The position numbers and the translations under genes are program-made. The notes under the pieces are model-generated. The model was not told where the DNA came from and searched no databases. It saw only the letters and a program-made list of their open reading frames with translations. 64,000 nucleotides of DNA from Arthrobacter sp. SX1312. Lineage in GTDB: Bacteria; Actinomycetota; Actinomycetes; Actinomycetales; Micrococcaceae. Each line of letters begins with the position of its first letter. Position 1 is the first letter of the stretch. The DNA lies in the NCBI RefSeq assembly GCF_002929295.1, contig NZ_PJIM01000003.1:496001-560000 (forward strand). The letters run 5' to 3'. Below are positions 34,460 through 42,721 of the stretch, in pieces.

Positions 34460-34822
34460 ATGTGCGGCGCGTGCGGGCGCGCCGTCATCGCGGATCCGGT
34501 CCTCGGCCCGGTCCGGCGGATGCGGGACCTGCTGCTCGTGGCCCAGATGGTCAATGTACTCGTCGACGGACTGCCGGGCAGGCCGGTCGTCCGGGTGATC
34601 GGAGAAGGGTGGATCGTCGCAGGGCGCACGGGACGGACGAGCACCTGTGACACCGTGCGGGAACTCTGGCTCGCGATGCTGGACCACGGGCGAGCGGACG
34701 CGACCTCCTGCATCGCGGAACGGGTGGCGCGGAGTCTGCCCGGCGCGTCGCCGCTCGCGGACCGGGTGCTGCGCGAGGGCATGGCGGCAGCGAACGACTT
34801 CCTCGGCGGCGCTGCGGGGTAG
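34460..34822 (+). CDS. hypothetical protein with N-terminal CxxC
   Basis: A 120-residue protein starting MCGACGRAVIADPVLGPVR. The CGAC pair could bind a metal or cluster with two later cysteines (Cys63 in STCDTV, Cys83 in TSCIAE), but no family is recognised. It starts 22 bases after the SDR operon and has no clear ribosome site, so it may be read from that transcript. Codon bias is consistent with a real gene. Confidence 0.6.
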   Translation: MCGACGRAVIADPVLGPVRRMRDLLLVAQMVNVLVDGLPGRPVVRVIGEGWIVAGRTGRTSTCDTVRELWLAMLDHGRADATSCIAERVARSLPGASPLADRVLREGMAAANDFLGGAAG

Positions 34823-34968
34823 GCCGACCCACGGTACCGCCCGCTACCCGTTCGCGGAGCGGCAGCCTTCGCTCAGGTTTCCCCAAGGACTCGCCACTCG
34901 CCCTGATCCGGCGTCGGCCGTACAGCAGGATGGTGCGGGGATCAGTCGGCTGGGGAGGTGCGGGGCGC

Positions 34969-35970
34969 ATGGGGGCAATGGATCGCGAGTGGTACCACGA
35001 GGGCCGCGACGCTCGGATGAAGGCCGTCCAGCGGTCGCCGTCGGGCAGGATCCCGCGGTGGGCGCTCGACGACGCCCTCGGCACGCCGTCCACTCCCCCG
35101 TCCCGGCGGGGCGCACCGACCTACGAGCGGGCACCGGCCTACGAGCGTGCGCCGGCCGGGAGGCGCAACGCATCGGGCCGCAAGCGGAAACGACGATTCG
35201 GCACGGTAGCGGGCCTGATCCTGATCGCCGCCCTGTACGCGACGCCGTCGTTGTTCGACCGCTTCGTCCTGCCGGTCGCGCTGCCCTACCTGCCCGGCGC
35301 CGACGTGCCGCCCCGTGGAGTCGAAGCCCACGGCGTGCCGCTCGGGACGCCGCCGCCGGCGCCGTCGTCGACGGCGTTCACGCTGATGGACTCGCCCGTC
35401 GAGGAGCAGGAGTGGGTGGCCTACGACCCCTGCCGTCCCGTGCACTACGTCGTCCGGCCCGACAACGCCCCGGCCGGGTCGGAGGGACTCATCCAGGAGG
35501 CCGTCGCCGCGGTGTCCGCCGCCACGGGCCTGCAATTCGTCGACGACGGCACCACCACCGAGGCTCCCAGCGAAGAGCGCGACCTCTACCAGCCGGAGCT
35601 GTACGGGAAGACCTGGGTGCCGGTGCTGATCACGTGGACCAGCCCTGAGGAGATCCCGGGACTCGCCGGGGACATCGCGGGGCTCGGCGGCAGCGACTAC
35701 GCCCAGGCGCCGGGGCAGCCGCTGGTCTACGTGGGCGGGCAGGTGCAGCTCGATGCGCCCGACGCCGCCATATCCCTCGGATACCCGGACGGACGCGCGT
35801 ATCTGAGGGCGACGATCATGCACGAGCTCGCGCACGTCGTCGGACTCGACCACGTGGACGACCCCGACGAGCTGATGTACACGGAGAATGTCGGGCAGGC
35901 CTCGTTCGGCGAGGGCGACCTCGCAGGGCTCGCTCTCCTCGGCGCAGGGCCTTGCGCGCCGGGACTCTGA
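34969..35970 (+). CDS. membrane-anchored metzincin-like metalloprotease
   Basis: A 333-residue protein. Residues 1-75 are cytoplasmic and basic with a repeated YERAP element; 77-98 form one membrane helix (FGTVAGLILIAALYATPSLF); the rest is extracellular. The zinc motif HELAHVVGLDH (285-295) is the full HExxHxxGxxH of metzincins, with a Met-turn-like LMY 14 residues later. GGGGAGGTG (34952-34960) directs ATG 34969. Families of this kind in actinobacteria are matrixin-like with unknown substrates. No immunity or regulator gene is adjacent. Confidence 0.85.
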   Translation: MGAMDREWYHEGRDARMKAVQRSPSGRIPRWALDDALGTPSTPPSRRGAPTYERAPAYERAPAGRRNASGRKRKRRFGTVAGLILIAALYATPSLFDRFVLPVALPYLPGADVPPRGVEAHGVPLGTPPPAPSSTAFTLMDSPVEEQEWVAYDPCRPVHYVVRPDNAPAGSEGLIQEAVAAVSAATGLQFVDDGTTTEAPSEERDLYQPELYGKTWVPVLITWTSPEEIPGLAGDIAGLGGSDYAQAPGQPLVYVGGQVQLDAPDAAISLGYPDGRAYLRATIMHELAHVVGLDHVDDPDELMYTENVGQASFGEGDLAGLALLGAGPCAPGL

Positions 35971-36114
35971 CGCGGCCCGGGCGCCTACGCCGTCGCCGCG
36001 GCGTGTTCGACGGCGGCAGGAGGCACATTCGGGCCTCGCACCGCACTCCGAAGAAAATTCCTAAACAACAGAGGAAAAGTCCGCCACATCCCGCCGACGA
36101 CGTAAATTAAGGAG

Positions 36115-36660
36115 ATGAGCAATGACGCCCTCCCGACAGCCGTCCTACCGTTCGATCCCGACGGCGGCAGCGAACAGTCTGCCGAGGCGCTCGAGGCGCT
36201 GATCGCCACGGTCGAGAGGGAAGTCGACGAACTCCAATTCACCCGCTTCACGAACGACGACGCCGTTGCTCTGGGGCAGCTGATCGTCCAGTTGGGTGCG
36301 GGTCGCAACCTGCCGATCGCGGTCTGCATCCGACGGCCGGACCACATCCTGTTCCGGGCCGCACTCGACGGGACCACGCCCGACAACGACTACTGGCTCG
36401 ACGCGAAGAGCCGCACCGCCGAACGATACCGCGTTCCCTCCCTGCTGGTCGGCCTCCGGGGGCGCCGCAATGGTGGGCGGGTGGAGGACGATCCCCTGTT
36501 CGACACGACGACCTTCGCCGCGCACGGCGGGTCCTTCCCGTTGTACATCCAGGGCGTCGGCCCGGTCGCCACGGTGACGGTCTCCGGCCTGCCGCAGCTG
36601 GAGGACCACCGGCTCGTCGTCGAGGCGCTCCGGACCTTCCACGCCGCCGCGGGCCTGTAG
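36115..36660 (+). CDS. UPF0303/HbpS-like (GlcG domain) protein
   Basis: A 181-residue heme-degrading-domain/HbpS-like protein (PF03928): DDAVALGQLIVQLGAGRNLPIAVCIRR (by position 48-74), LFRAALDGTTPDNDYWLDAKSRTAERY and the end GLPQLEDHRLVVEAL fit the UPF0303 subgroup (yeast YBR137W-like). Role unclear, possibly small-molecule or heme-related. GGAG directly abuts ATG 36115, too close to serve as a ribosome site, while TAAATT at 36103-36108 sits as a -10 for a leaderless transcript. Confidence 0.82.
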   Translation: MSNDALPTAVLPFDPDGGSEQSAEALEALIATVEREVDELQFTRFTNDDAVALGQLIVQLGAGRNLPIAVCIRRPDHILFRAALDGTTPDNDYWLDAKSRTAERYRVPSLLVGLRGRRNGGRVEDDPLFDTTTFAAHGGSFPLYIQGVGPVATVTVSGLPQLEDHRLVVEALRTFHAAAGL

Positions 36661-36928
36661 GCACCGGACCGACGCCGCTGCGGGTTTCGCATCACGCGGG
36701 CGGAATGATCCGCTGGGGCTCCTTCAAGGGCACTGTCAGGGTTTCGGAGAAGTGAACGACGGCGGGACGCCTCCGAGTGCGCCCACAGGCTTGACGGCGC
36801 CTCGAGGGTGCCGGTGTGCGGAGTTGCGGTCCTGTGGAACAGATGGGCGCTGGGATTCCACACCTGCTACCTATGTGGATAAGTGAGGTCGACTCTTCCT
36901 CCACATTCGCGCCCCCACCGCGCTATTA

Positions 36929-36948
36929 GTACGCACGTTCTATAAAAT
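36929..36948 (+). promoter_or_regulatory. SOS-like box and -10 upstream of the DUF222-HNH gene
   Basis: GTACGCACGTTC (36929-36940) differs by one base from the actinobacterial LexA core GAAC-N4-GTTC and directly precedes a TATAAAAT -10 (36941-36948). Mycobacterial 13E12 (DUF222) genes are known LexA targets, which supports the reading. Confidence 0.5.
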
Positions 36949-36954
36949 TGAGGC

Positions 36955-38631
36955 ATGACCACCGCACCTGTCGAGGGCCTCACCGCACCTCCGGATTCCC
37001 TGGACGTGGCATGCACAGCGCTTGCCGAATGCGCCCGCGGTATCGGCCAGGTAGGTGGCACCCGGTCGCGGCAGGACGCCGTGGACTTCCTTCTGAGGAT
37101 CGAGCACGCCTCGAGGATTATGGACCACCTGCAGATCCTCGCCGCCCGTCTCGCCGAGGATCACCACCTTGCTGACAGTGACGACGAGCGACAGGGCGGC
37201 GGTTCGCTCCTTGCGCGGGCCGAGCAATCGGTCAGCGGAAACGTCCTCACTGGTCCTGCCACCGACACCTCGCCCGCATCGCCCGGCAACGAATTCAGGA
37301 ACTGCACGGACTTCCTCCGTGCCACGCTGGGCATCAGCCGGGCAGAAGCGAAGCGCCGACTGTGCCTTGCAGACGTCCTACTCCCCCGCATTTCGCCGAC
37401 CGGGGCACCTGTTCCTGCCCGGCTCTCAACGCTGGGCGCCGCGGTGACCTCGGGCCGCATCAGCGGGCGGGCAGCGACGGTCGTCGCTCAAGCATTACAG
37501 CGGGTGGAGTCCTTCGCCACACCTCAGCACCTCGAGTCGATGGAGCACCACCTGACACGGCAGGCGATGGAGGCCGACGAAGACATCCTGCGGGTACTGG
37601 CACGTCGGTGGGAAGGCGTCCTCGATCAGGACGGGCAGGAGCCGACGGATAAGGTGCTGCGTGCGCGGCAAGGCGTCTTCTTCCGAGGGCGGCGCCATGG
37701 ACTGCATTTCGTCGAGATCGGGGCGACGGATGAGCAGTTCGAGCTACTCGCGACTGTCATGAATTCAGCAGCGAATCCGCGTGGCCCATCGGGACGGACG
37801 GATGCGGCTGCGCCGGGCGGCGGACCGGGGTCTTCGGGGCCCTCGAGGGCTTCGGACGTCCGAGGAGTACCGTGCACTCGACACACGGGGGCACACGCCT
37901 CTCATGATCGGCATTCATCGGATGACCGGGACGCGGACGAGAGCCGAGCGGGTTTCGTTGATCCCCGGATGGCAACGAGGGCTCAGGCCCTCCTGGATGG
38001 ACTCGTCGCCGCGTGTAGGGTCGCACTGAGCACTGCAGCGCTTCCTTCGACCGGCGGCCACCGACCGCAGATCATGGTGACCATCGATCACAGGGACCTC
38101 ATCGGCGCCTCGCACCGGGCGGGGTATGCGGTTTTCTCCGGGCAGATGAGTGCAGGCAGCATCAGGAAACTGGCGTGCGATGCCGACATCATCCCGCTGG
38201 TGCTGGGCGGCAAGGGCCAGGTACTCGACATCGGACGGGCGCAACGGCTGTTTCCCCCGCATCTTCGGCGAGCGCTCGTTGCGAGGGACAAGGGCTGCGC
38301 CTTCCCTGACTGCTCCATCCCGGCCGCCTGGTGCGAAGCACACCACCTGAAGCCTTGGTCCAGGGGCGGCGCGACGAGCATCGACAACGGCGTCCTGTTG
38401 TGTTCACGCCATCACCACGTCATCCATCAGGGTGCATGGACTGTTCAGTCCCGACAGGGCATTCCGTGGTTCACTGCCCCGCGGACGCTCGGCCCTCCGC
38501 GAAGCGCCCGACGGAACAGGTACTGGCAGGCCGGGCAATCCGTCGACGAGGCACTGGTCGAGGATGCCTCCGAGCTGACCCCGCACGTCTCGGAGCACAC
38601 CACGGACTCCTTGGAGCACAGCACCGGATGA
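36955..38631 (+). CDS. DUF222 / HNH endonuclease (13E12 repeat family)
   Basis: A 558-residue protein: N-terminal and central DUF222 (about 20-420; LGISRAEAKRRLCLADVLLPR, SGRISGRAATVVAQAL) and a C-terminal HNH nuclease (about 445-500) with zinc-type cysteines in CAFPDC and LLCSRHHHVIH and the catalytic WCEAHHLKPWSRGG. A Gly/Ser/Asp-rich disordered insert lies at about 283-335. These genes are multi-copy in actinobacterial genomes and DNA-damage induced in mycobacteria; their role is unknown. The start at 36955 is 7 bases after a strong AT-rich -10, so the mRNA is nearly leaderless. Confidence 0.92.
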   Translation: MTTAPVEGLTAPPDSLDVACTALAECARGIGQVGGTRSRQDAVDFLLRIEHASRIMDHLQILAARLAEDHHLADSDDERQGGGSLLARAEQSVSGNVLTGPATDTSPASPGNEFRNCTDFLRATLGISRAEAKRRLCLADVLLPRISPTGAPVPARLSTLGAAVTSGRISGRAATVVAQALQRVESFATPQHLESMEHHLTRQAMEADEDILRVLARRWEGVLDQDGQEPTDKVLRARQGVFFRGRRHGLHFVEIGATDEQFELLATVMNSAANPRGPSGRTDAAAPGGGPGSSGPSRASDVRGVPCTRHTGAHASHDRHSSDDRDADESRAGFVDPRMATRAQALLDGLVAACRVALSTAALPSTGGHRPQIMVTIDHRDLIGASHRAGYAVFSGQMSAGSIRKLACDADIIPLVLGGKGQVLDIGRAQRLFPPHLRRALVARDKGCAFPDCSIPAAWCEAHHLKPWSRGGATSIDNGVLLCSRHHHVIHQGAWTVQSRQGIPWFTAPRTLGPPRSARRNRYWQAGQSVDEALVEDASELTPHVSEHTTDSLEHSTG

Positions 38632-38672
38632 CCGGTAAGCCCGGGAGCGGTGCACCTCATGCGCTCAGCGCT

Positions 38673-38812
38673 TCCGGTGCGTCCGGTGCGTCCGATCCGT
38701 CCGATCCGTCAGGTCCGTCAGGTCCGTCAGGTCCGTCAGGTCCGTCAGGTCCGTCAGGTCCGTCAGGTCCGTCAGGTCCGTCAGGTCCATCAGGTCCGTC
38801 AGGTCCATCAAG
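38673..38812. repeat. 9-bp tandem repeat (minisatellite), about 15.5 units
   Basis: Unit TCCGTCAGG. Nine exact copies run from 38705 to 38785 and another lies at 38795. Variants TCCGGTGCG (two copies from 38673), TCCGATCCG (two from 38691), TCCATCAGG (38786) and TCCATCAAG (38804) flank them. The pattern of variants at both ends with identical units in the middle is that of slippage-driven expansion. It lies in the gap behind the DUF222-HNH stop, outside any supported gene. Confidence 0.95.
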
Positions 38813-38960
38813 TTCATTCGGAGCGGTGCACCCGATGCGCCCGGTCCACCGGATGCATGTCGCGCGTGCGGTGCCCCGTCTACCACGTGCCAGGTGCCGG
38901 CCTTCGTGAATCAGGACCGTCCCCCGCGACACACCGAGGGCGACGGTCGCCTGGCATGCA

Positions 38961-38992
38961 GAAGGCGACACCCACAACAGGACGTCGCCTTC
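38961..38992. terminator. stem-loop terminator
   Basis: GAAGGCGAC (38961-38969) pairs perfectly with GTCGCCTTC (38984-38992) around a 14-base loop, 16 bases beyond the stop of the minus-strand oxidoreductase. Confidence 0.65.
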
Positions 38993-39008
38993 ACATCGCG
39001 GACCTGGA

Positions 39009-39662
39009 CTACAGTGCTGCTTCGATGGCCTCCGCTACCGGCGTCTCACCGCTGTTGAACTGGATGGTCTTGTCCACTGTGCCGAGGTTGCCAAGCACGA
39101 CTGCGGCCACGAGCGCGACGTCCTCGCGGGCCACCGAGTCCTGCTGCGGCTCGGCAGACACCTCGATCATGCCGGTTCCCGGATCGGTCGTGAGAACTCC
39201 GGGCTGGAGGATCGTCCAGGCCAGTTCCGAGTTGCGCAGGTGCTCATCGGCCGCAGCCTTCGATTCGGCATAGTGGAAGAAGCCGTTGTCCTCGGGGACT
39301 CCGTGGTCCTTGCGTGCCCCGAGGTAGGACACCATGACATAGCGGCCCACTGACGCTTCATGGGCAGCGTCCATCGAACGAATCGCCGCGTCACGATCCA
39401 CGGCATACGTTGCCTCTGGGCTCGCGCCACCTGCACCGGCAGACCACACGACGGCGTCGTGGCCACGGAAGACATCAGCCATCTGCGCCACCGACAACTC
39501 GGAGACGTCAGCGACCACGGGGGTCGCGCCCGCCTGCTCGACATCGCCGGCATGGTCCTGGTTGCGGAAGATCGAACTGACCTGGTGACCCTGGCTCGTG
39601 AGGATCTTCGTGAGGTGCAGGGCTACTTTTCCGTGCCCACCGATGATGGCTACGCGTGACAT
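39009..39662 (-). CDS. NAD(P)-binding oxidoreductase (NmrA/YwnB-like SDR)
   Basis: A 217-residue atypical SDR. The start MSRVAIIGGHGKVALHLTKIL has the GGxGxxA/G cofactor loop. VVADVSELSVAQMADVFRGHDAVVWSAGAGG (by position 50-80) and YVMVSYLGA, FFHYAESKAAADEHLRNS and WTILQPGVLTTDPGTG are typical of the NAD(P)H-binding family (PF13460). YAESK resembles the YxxxK pair. AAGGAG lies 6 bases before ATG 39662; upstream in-frame sequence to 39794 is not supported. Confidence 0.88.
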   Translation of the reverse strand: MSRVAIIGGHGKVALHLTKILTSQGHQVSSIFRNQDHAGDVEQAGATPVVADVSELSVAQMADVFRGHDAVVWSAGAGGASPEATYAVDRDAAIRSMDAAHEASVGRYVMVSYLGARKDHGVPEDNGFFHYAESKAAADEHLRNSELAWTILQPGVLTTDPGTGMIEVSAEPQQDSVAREDVALVAAVVLGNLGTVDKTIQFNSGETPVAEAIEAAL

Positions 39663-39818
39663 GGGAACTCCTTCTGTCGAATGACTGGTCGTCGGATACC
39701 TTGTCTTCGACGCTAGTCCCCGCACCTCGGGCTGGCCACCTTCCTGCGGGTGTTCCGCCGCCAGCGCAGGCCTATTCCCCAGGACCGGCGCCAATGCTCA
39801 GGACATCTCGGGGCCCTG

Positions 39819-39965
39819 CTGACACGTCCGACCGGACGGGCCGGACTGCCGGTGCGGGACCCAGCGAGGCGTCAATAGCCGACGCGTGAGCGTGCAGACC
39901 CGACTGACACGTCAGCACCGCACCGCCGAGGGGTCGATGCCCGACAGACCCGGCTGACACGTCAG
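39819..39965. repeat. three short direct repeats CTGACACGTC(AG)
   Basis: CTGACACGTC occurs at 39819-39828, and CTGACACGTCAG at 39904-39915 and 39954-39965. The last two are preceded by CAGACCCG(A/G), giving 20-bp near-identical repeats with a 50-base period. CTGAC-AC-GTCAG is itself an interrupted palindrome. The last copy contains the stop codon of the flavin monooxygenase gene. The rest of 39663-39961 shows no gene. Confidence 0.7.
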
Positions 39966-41350
39966 GGGCGGATCGTCTGGAGTCGGTACCGCGCACCGCG
40001 ATGCTCCTCGGGCAGACGATCGCCCTTCCCGAACAGCTTCTGCCGCAATGTTCCTTCCGTGTACTCCGTCGGGTACGCACCACGCTTCTGCAGCTCCGGC
40101 ACGACGAACTCGATGATGTCCTCGAAAGTCCCCGGGGTGATTGCATAGGCGAGGTTGAAGCCGTCGACGTCGGTCTCCTCGACCCACGCCTGGAGTTCAT
40201 CGGCGACCTGCACACCCGAGCCGACGATGCGCGGACCGAGCCCACCGATCCCCGCCGACTCGGCGATGTCCCGCACGGTCCACGGCGAGCCGTCGTCGTT
40301 CACCTTCTGGAAGTTGGCCACGGCGGACTGGATGGCGTTGGACTTGACGTTGCCGAGCGGCTCGTCCGGGTCGTAGACGGAGAGATCCACGCCCAGCCAC
40401 CCCGAGACGAGCACGAGGGCTCCCTCGTAGCTGACGTACTGCTGGTAGTCGGCGTGCTTGGCCTGGGCCTTCTCCTCCGTCTCGTCCGTGATGACGGTGA
40501 GCAGCGTGTAGATCCGCACCGAGTAGCGGTCACGACCCTCGGCTTCGACGGCATCCCGGATCTTCCTGACCACGTCCTTCAGCCGCTCCTTCGTGGGTGC
40601 AGCGACGAACACCGCTTCCGCGTTGCCGGCCGCGAAGGCGATGCCACGGGAGGACGCGCCGGCCTGGAAGATGACCGGCGTCCGCTGCGGTGACGGCTCG
40701 CTGAGATAGATCCCCGGCACCTTGAAGTACTTGCCGTCATGGTCGATGTCGTGGACCTTGGCCGGATCCGTGAAGACGCCCGTCTCGCGATCGCGGACCA
40801 CGGCGTCGTCCTCCCAGGACCCCTCGAGCAGCTTGTAGAGGACCTCGAGGTACTCATCCGCGTGGTCGTAGCGCGCATCGTGCTCGAGCTGGTCCTCCTG
40901 GCCCATGTTGCGTGCGGCAGAAGGAAGATACCCGGTCACCACGTTCCAGCCGACCCGCCCCTTGGTGAGATGGTCCAGCGTGGAGAGCCTGCGCGCGAAG
41001 GGATAGGGGTGCTCGTAGGCGGTGCCTGCCGTGACGCCGAACCCGAGGTGCTCGGTGACGAGCGCCATCGCGGAGACGAGCAGGAACGGGTCGTTGACCG
41101 GCGTCTGCGTCCCCTGCCGCAGGGTGGCCTCGTTGGACCCGCCGTAGACGTCGTACGTGCCGAGGACATCGGCGATGAAGACGCCGTCGAACAAGCCCTT
41201 CTCGAGGGTCTTCGCCAGGTCGGCCCAGTAGCTCAGGTCCTTGTAGCGCCACGACTGGTCGTCGGGGTGGCGCCACAGCCCCGGCGACTGATGACCCACG
41301 CAGTTCATGTCGAAAGCGTTGAAGCGGATACGGCGCGGTGATGTGGGCAT
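39962..41350 (-). CDS. LLM-class flavin monooxygenase (NtaA/SnaA/DszA family)
   Basis: A 462-residue FMNH2-dependent monooxygenase. RIRFNAFDMNCVGHQSPGLW, YWADLAKTLEKGLFDGVFIADVLG, the FMN region GFGVTAGTAYEHPYPFARRLSTLDHLTKGRVGWNVVTGYLPSAARN (by position 103-148) and PVIFQAGASSRGIAFAAGNAEAVF match the NtaA/SnaA/DszA/SoxA subgroup that attacks C-N or C-S bonds of chelators, dibenzothiophene sulfone and sulfonates. It needs reduced FMN from a separate reductase; the nearby NAD(P)-binding protein is a weak candidate. GAGGAA precedes ATG 41350. Confidence 0.92.
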   Translation of the reverse strand: MPTSPRRIRFNAFDMNCVGHQSPGLWRHPDDQSWRYKDLSYWADLAKTLEKGLFDGVFIADVLGTYDVYGGSNEATLRQGTQTPVNDPFLLVSAMALVTEHLGFGVTAGTAYEHPYPFARRLSTLDHLTKGRVGWNVVTGYLPSAARNMGQEDQLEHDARYDHADEYLEVLYKLLEGSWEDDAVVRDRETGVFTDPAKVHDIDHDGKYFKVPGIYLSEPSPQRTPVIFQAGASSRGIAFAAGNAEAVFVAAPTKERLKDVVRKIRDAVEAEGRDRYSVRIYTLLTVITDETEEKAQAKHADYQQYVSYEGALVLVSGWLGVDLSVYDPDEPLGNVKSNAIQSAVANFQKVNDDGSPWTVRDIAESAGIGGLGPRIVGSGVQVADELQAWVEETDVDGFNLAYAITPGTFEDIIEFVVPELQKRGAYPTEYTEGTLRQKLFGKGDRLPEEHRGARYRLQTIRP

Positions 41351-41673
41351 GAAGATTCCTCATGTCGGGGCACTGCCGTGGCGGAAGCGCCATACTTGCC
41401 CGCACTGCCTGTGCCGGCCGAATCCTCACCTGGGGCACCCCACTACAGCGAGAGGGTTGCCGTCCAACGAACCAGGGTTTTGCGTTGGAGCTCTTGATTC
41501 TGCTCACGAGCGTAAGTGGGGCGAGACGCCGCCGTCCACCCGCCGTCGTCACCGGGCGTCACGCGTCCAGCCTCCCCGATGCCCGGCTAGCACCTGCGGC
41601 ACCGCGAATATCCCCTGTCCGGCGAATGCCCGACGGCGGTAATGCGCACTGGGCGAAGAGAACAACAGGAAGT
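41351..41673. other. intergenic region upstream of the LLM and ArsR-type genes
   Basis: Between the divergent monooxygenase and the regulator. Apart from the two promoters at its ends I see no gene, RNA or repeat here. The ArsR operator lies just beyond, at 41674-41708. Confidence 0.6.
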
Positions 41674-41708
41674 GCAAAGAAACCATTGCAAATATTTCTT
41701 TGCAATGG
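41674..41708. promoter_or_regulatory. nested inverted repeats in the ArsR-type promoter
   Basis: Two overlapping perfect dyads: GCAAAGAAA (41674-41682) with TTTCTTTGC (41695-41703), and CCATTGCAAA (41683-41692) with TTTGCAATGG (41699-41708). They end 12 bases before the regulator ATG, in AT-rich DNA that also fits its promoter. Likely autoregulatory operator. Confidence 0.75.
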
Positions 41709-41720
41709 CACACTGATGTC

Positions 41721-42341
41721 ATGGATGAAGCCAACGGCAGTGGAAGACAGCCCGCCAACGACGGCGACCGCGTCGTCGACGGGGCAGCACTCAAGGCCCT
41801 CGCTCACCCCCTCAGGATCCAGCTGCTCGAGGTCCTGTCCAGCTACGGACCGCAGACCGCGAGCAGCATCAGCAAACGCATCGGCGAGTCGAGTGGGGCT
41901 ACGAGCTACCACCTGCGGCAGCTGGCGCGTTACGGGCTCGTCCGGGAGGTGGCGGATCGCGGGTCCGCCCGTGAGCGGTGGTGGGAACGGCCCCGGGGGT
42001 CCCTGACCCTCAGCACTCCCGAACTCGAGCAGGACCCCACCACACGGGAAGCCGCGCGGCAGGTGAACCGCCAGTTCGAACGCGGCCGATCCGAGGCACT
42101 CGCCACCTTCATGGCCAGTGGCTCCGAGTCCATCCCACCCGAATGGGCGGACGCAGCCGTGATCGCAACGATGAACGCCCACCTGACGGCGGACCAACTC
42201 GCCGCCCTCGCCCTCGACATGAGCGAGATCCTTCGCGAGAAGCTCGACGCCTACCGCTCCGAGCCGGGCACCCCGGCAACCCGCCCCGTCCAGATCCACT
42301 TCAACGCCTTCCCCCTCATCGACCTGCAGGAGTCGTCATGA
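41721..42341 (+). CDS. ArsR-type helix-turn-helix regulator
   Basis: A 206-residue regulator. Residues 22-90 form a winged helix (ALKALAHPLRIQLLEVLSSYG, then SSGATSYHLRQLARYGLVREV) of the HTH_20/ArsR type. The longer C-terminal part (about 100-206) is an effector/dimer domain, as in actinobacterial ArsR regulators of about 200 residues. No metal-binding cysteine motif, so arsenic sensing is unlikely. ATG 41721 is preceded by a palindromic operator; stop overlaps the following small ORF by 4 bases. Confidence 0.88.
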   Translation: MDEANGSGRQPANDGDRVVDGAALKALAHPLRIQLLEVLSSYGPQTASSISKRIGESSGATSYHLRQLARYGLVREVADRGSARERWWERPRGSLTLSTPELEQDPTTREAARQVNRQFERGRSEALATFMASGSESIPPEWADAAVIATMNAHLTADQLAALALDMSEILREKLDAYRSEPGTPATRPVQIHFNAFPLIDLQESS

Positions 42342-42556
42342 CCAGCACAGCCCTTCACATCGGCTACCCGGCGCTCGCCGGCCCACCCCGGGGAGGTCTC
42401 GCGTCCCGGACGCTCATCCGCCTGGGCACCGCCTTCATCGCAGCAGGATCGTCTCTGGCCTCCGCGGACGGTACCAACGGGGAGCTCTTCCACCGCCACC
42501 TCGAGCGCAGGTGCGACCTGCAAGCCCTCGCCCACAGCGGCATCCATCTCCTCTAG
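42338..42556 (+). CDS. 72-residue protein coupled to the ArsR-type gene
   Basis: Starts at ATG 42338 within the regulator stop (ATGA). The protein is mildly hydrophobic in the middle (SRTLIRLGTAFIAAGSSLAS) and ends in a His/Arg-rich tail (FHRHLERRCDLQALAHSG). Codon use is G/C-rich at third positions. I do not recognise it. Coupling implies a role with the regulator, perhaps as a modulator. Confidence 0.5.
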   Translation: MTSTALHIGYPALAGPPRGGLASRTLIRLGTAFIAAGSSLASADGTNGELFHRHLERRCDLQALAHSGIHLL

Positions 42557-42721
42557 CCGCGCTGCGGGTATCGTCCTCCGGGACGACCACCCTCGTCGGA
42601 CCGCACCACGGTGACAACGGCCTTCCGGGCAGGCGGTAACTGCCTCCTCCAAACGCACTTCGGCGACCACCGAAGACAGGACGCACCCCGGCGCCCCCGC
42701 AGGCTGGACACGCCGCGCCGA

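Larger units (their letters stand above)
38632..39008. other. 377-base intergenic region with minisatellite and stem-loop
   Basis: Between the DUF222-HNH stop and the end of the convergent oxidoreductase gene. It holds the 9-bp minisatellite and a stem-loop near 38961. All six frames stay open through the repeat simply because the 9-mer contains no stop, so long ORFs here carry no weight. No conserved protein was seen. Confidence 0.7.

Noticed and set aside
36115-36117. GGAG next to ATG 36115 as a Shine-Dalgarno site
   Set aside because: Zero spacing is too short for ribosome binding; a TAAATT -10 and leaderless start fit better.
36929-38631. DUF222-HNH gene as an intron or mobile homing endonuclease
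   Set aside because: It is a free-standing full-length 13E12-type gene with its own promoter and no interrupted host gene or terminal repeats.
38673-38812. CRISPR array
   Set aside because: Repeats are 9 bp and directly adjacent without spacers, and no cas gene is present.
38650-38909. Collagen-like Gly-Pro-Ser protein over the 9-bp repeat
   Set aside because: Every frame stays open across a stop-free 9-mer; there is no start with a ribosome site and no flanking protein sequence.
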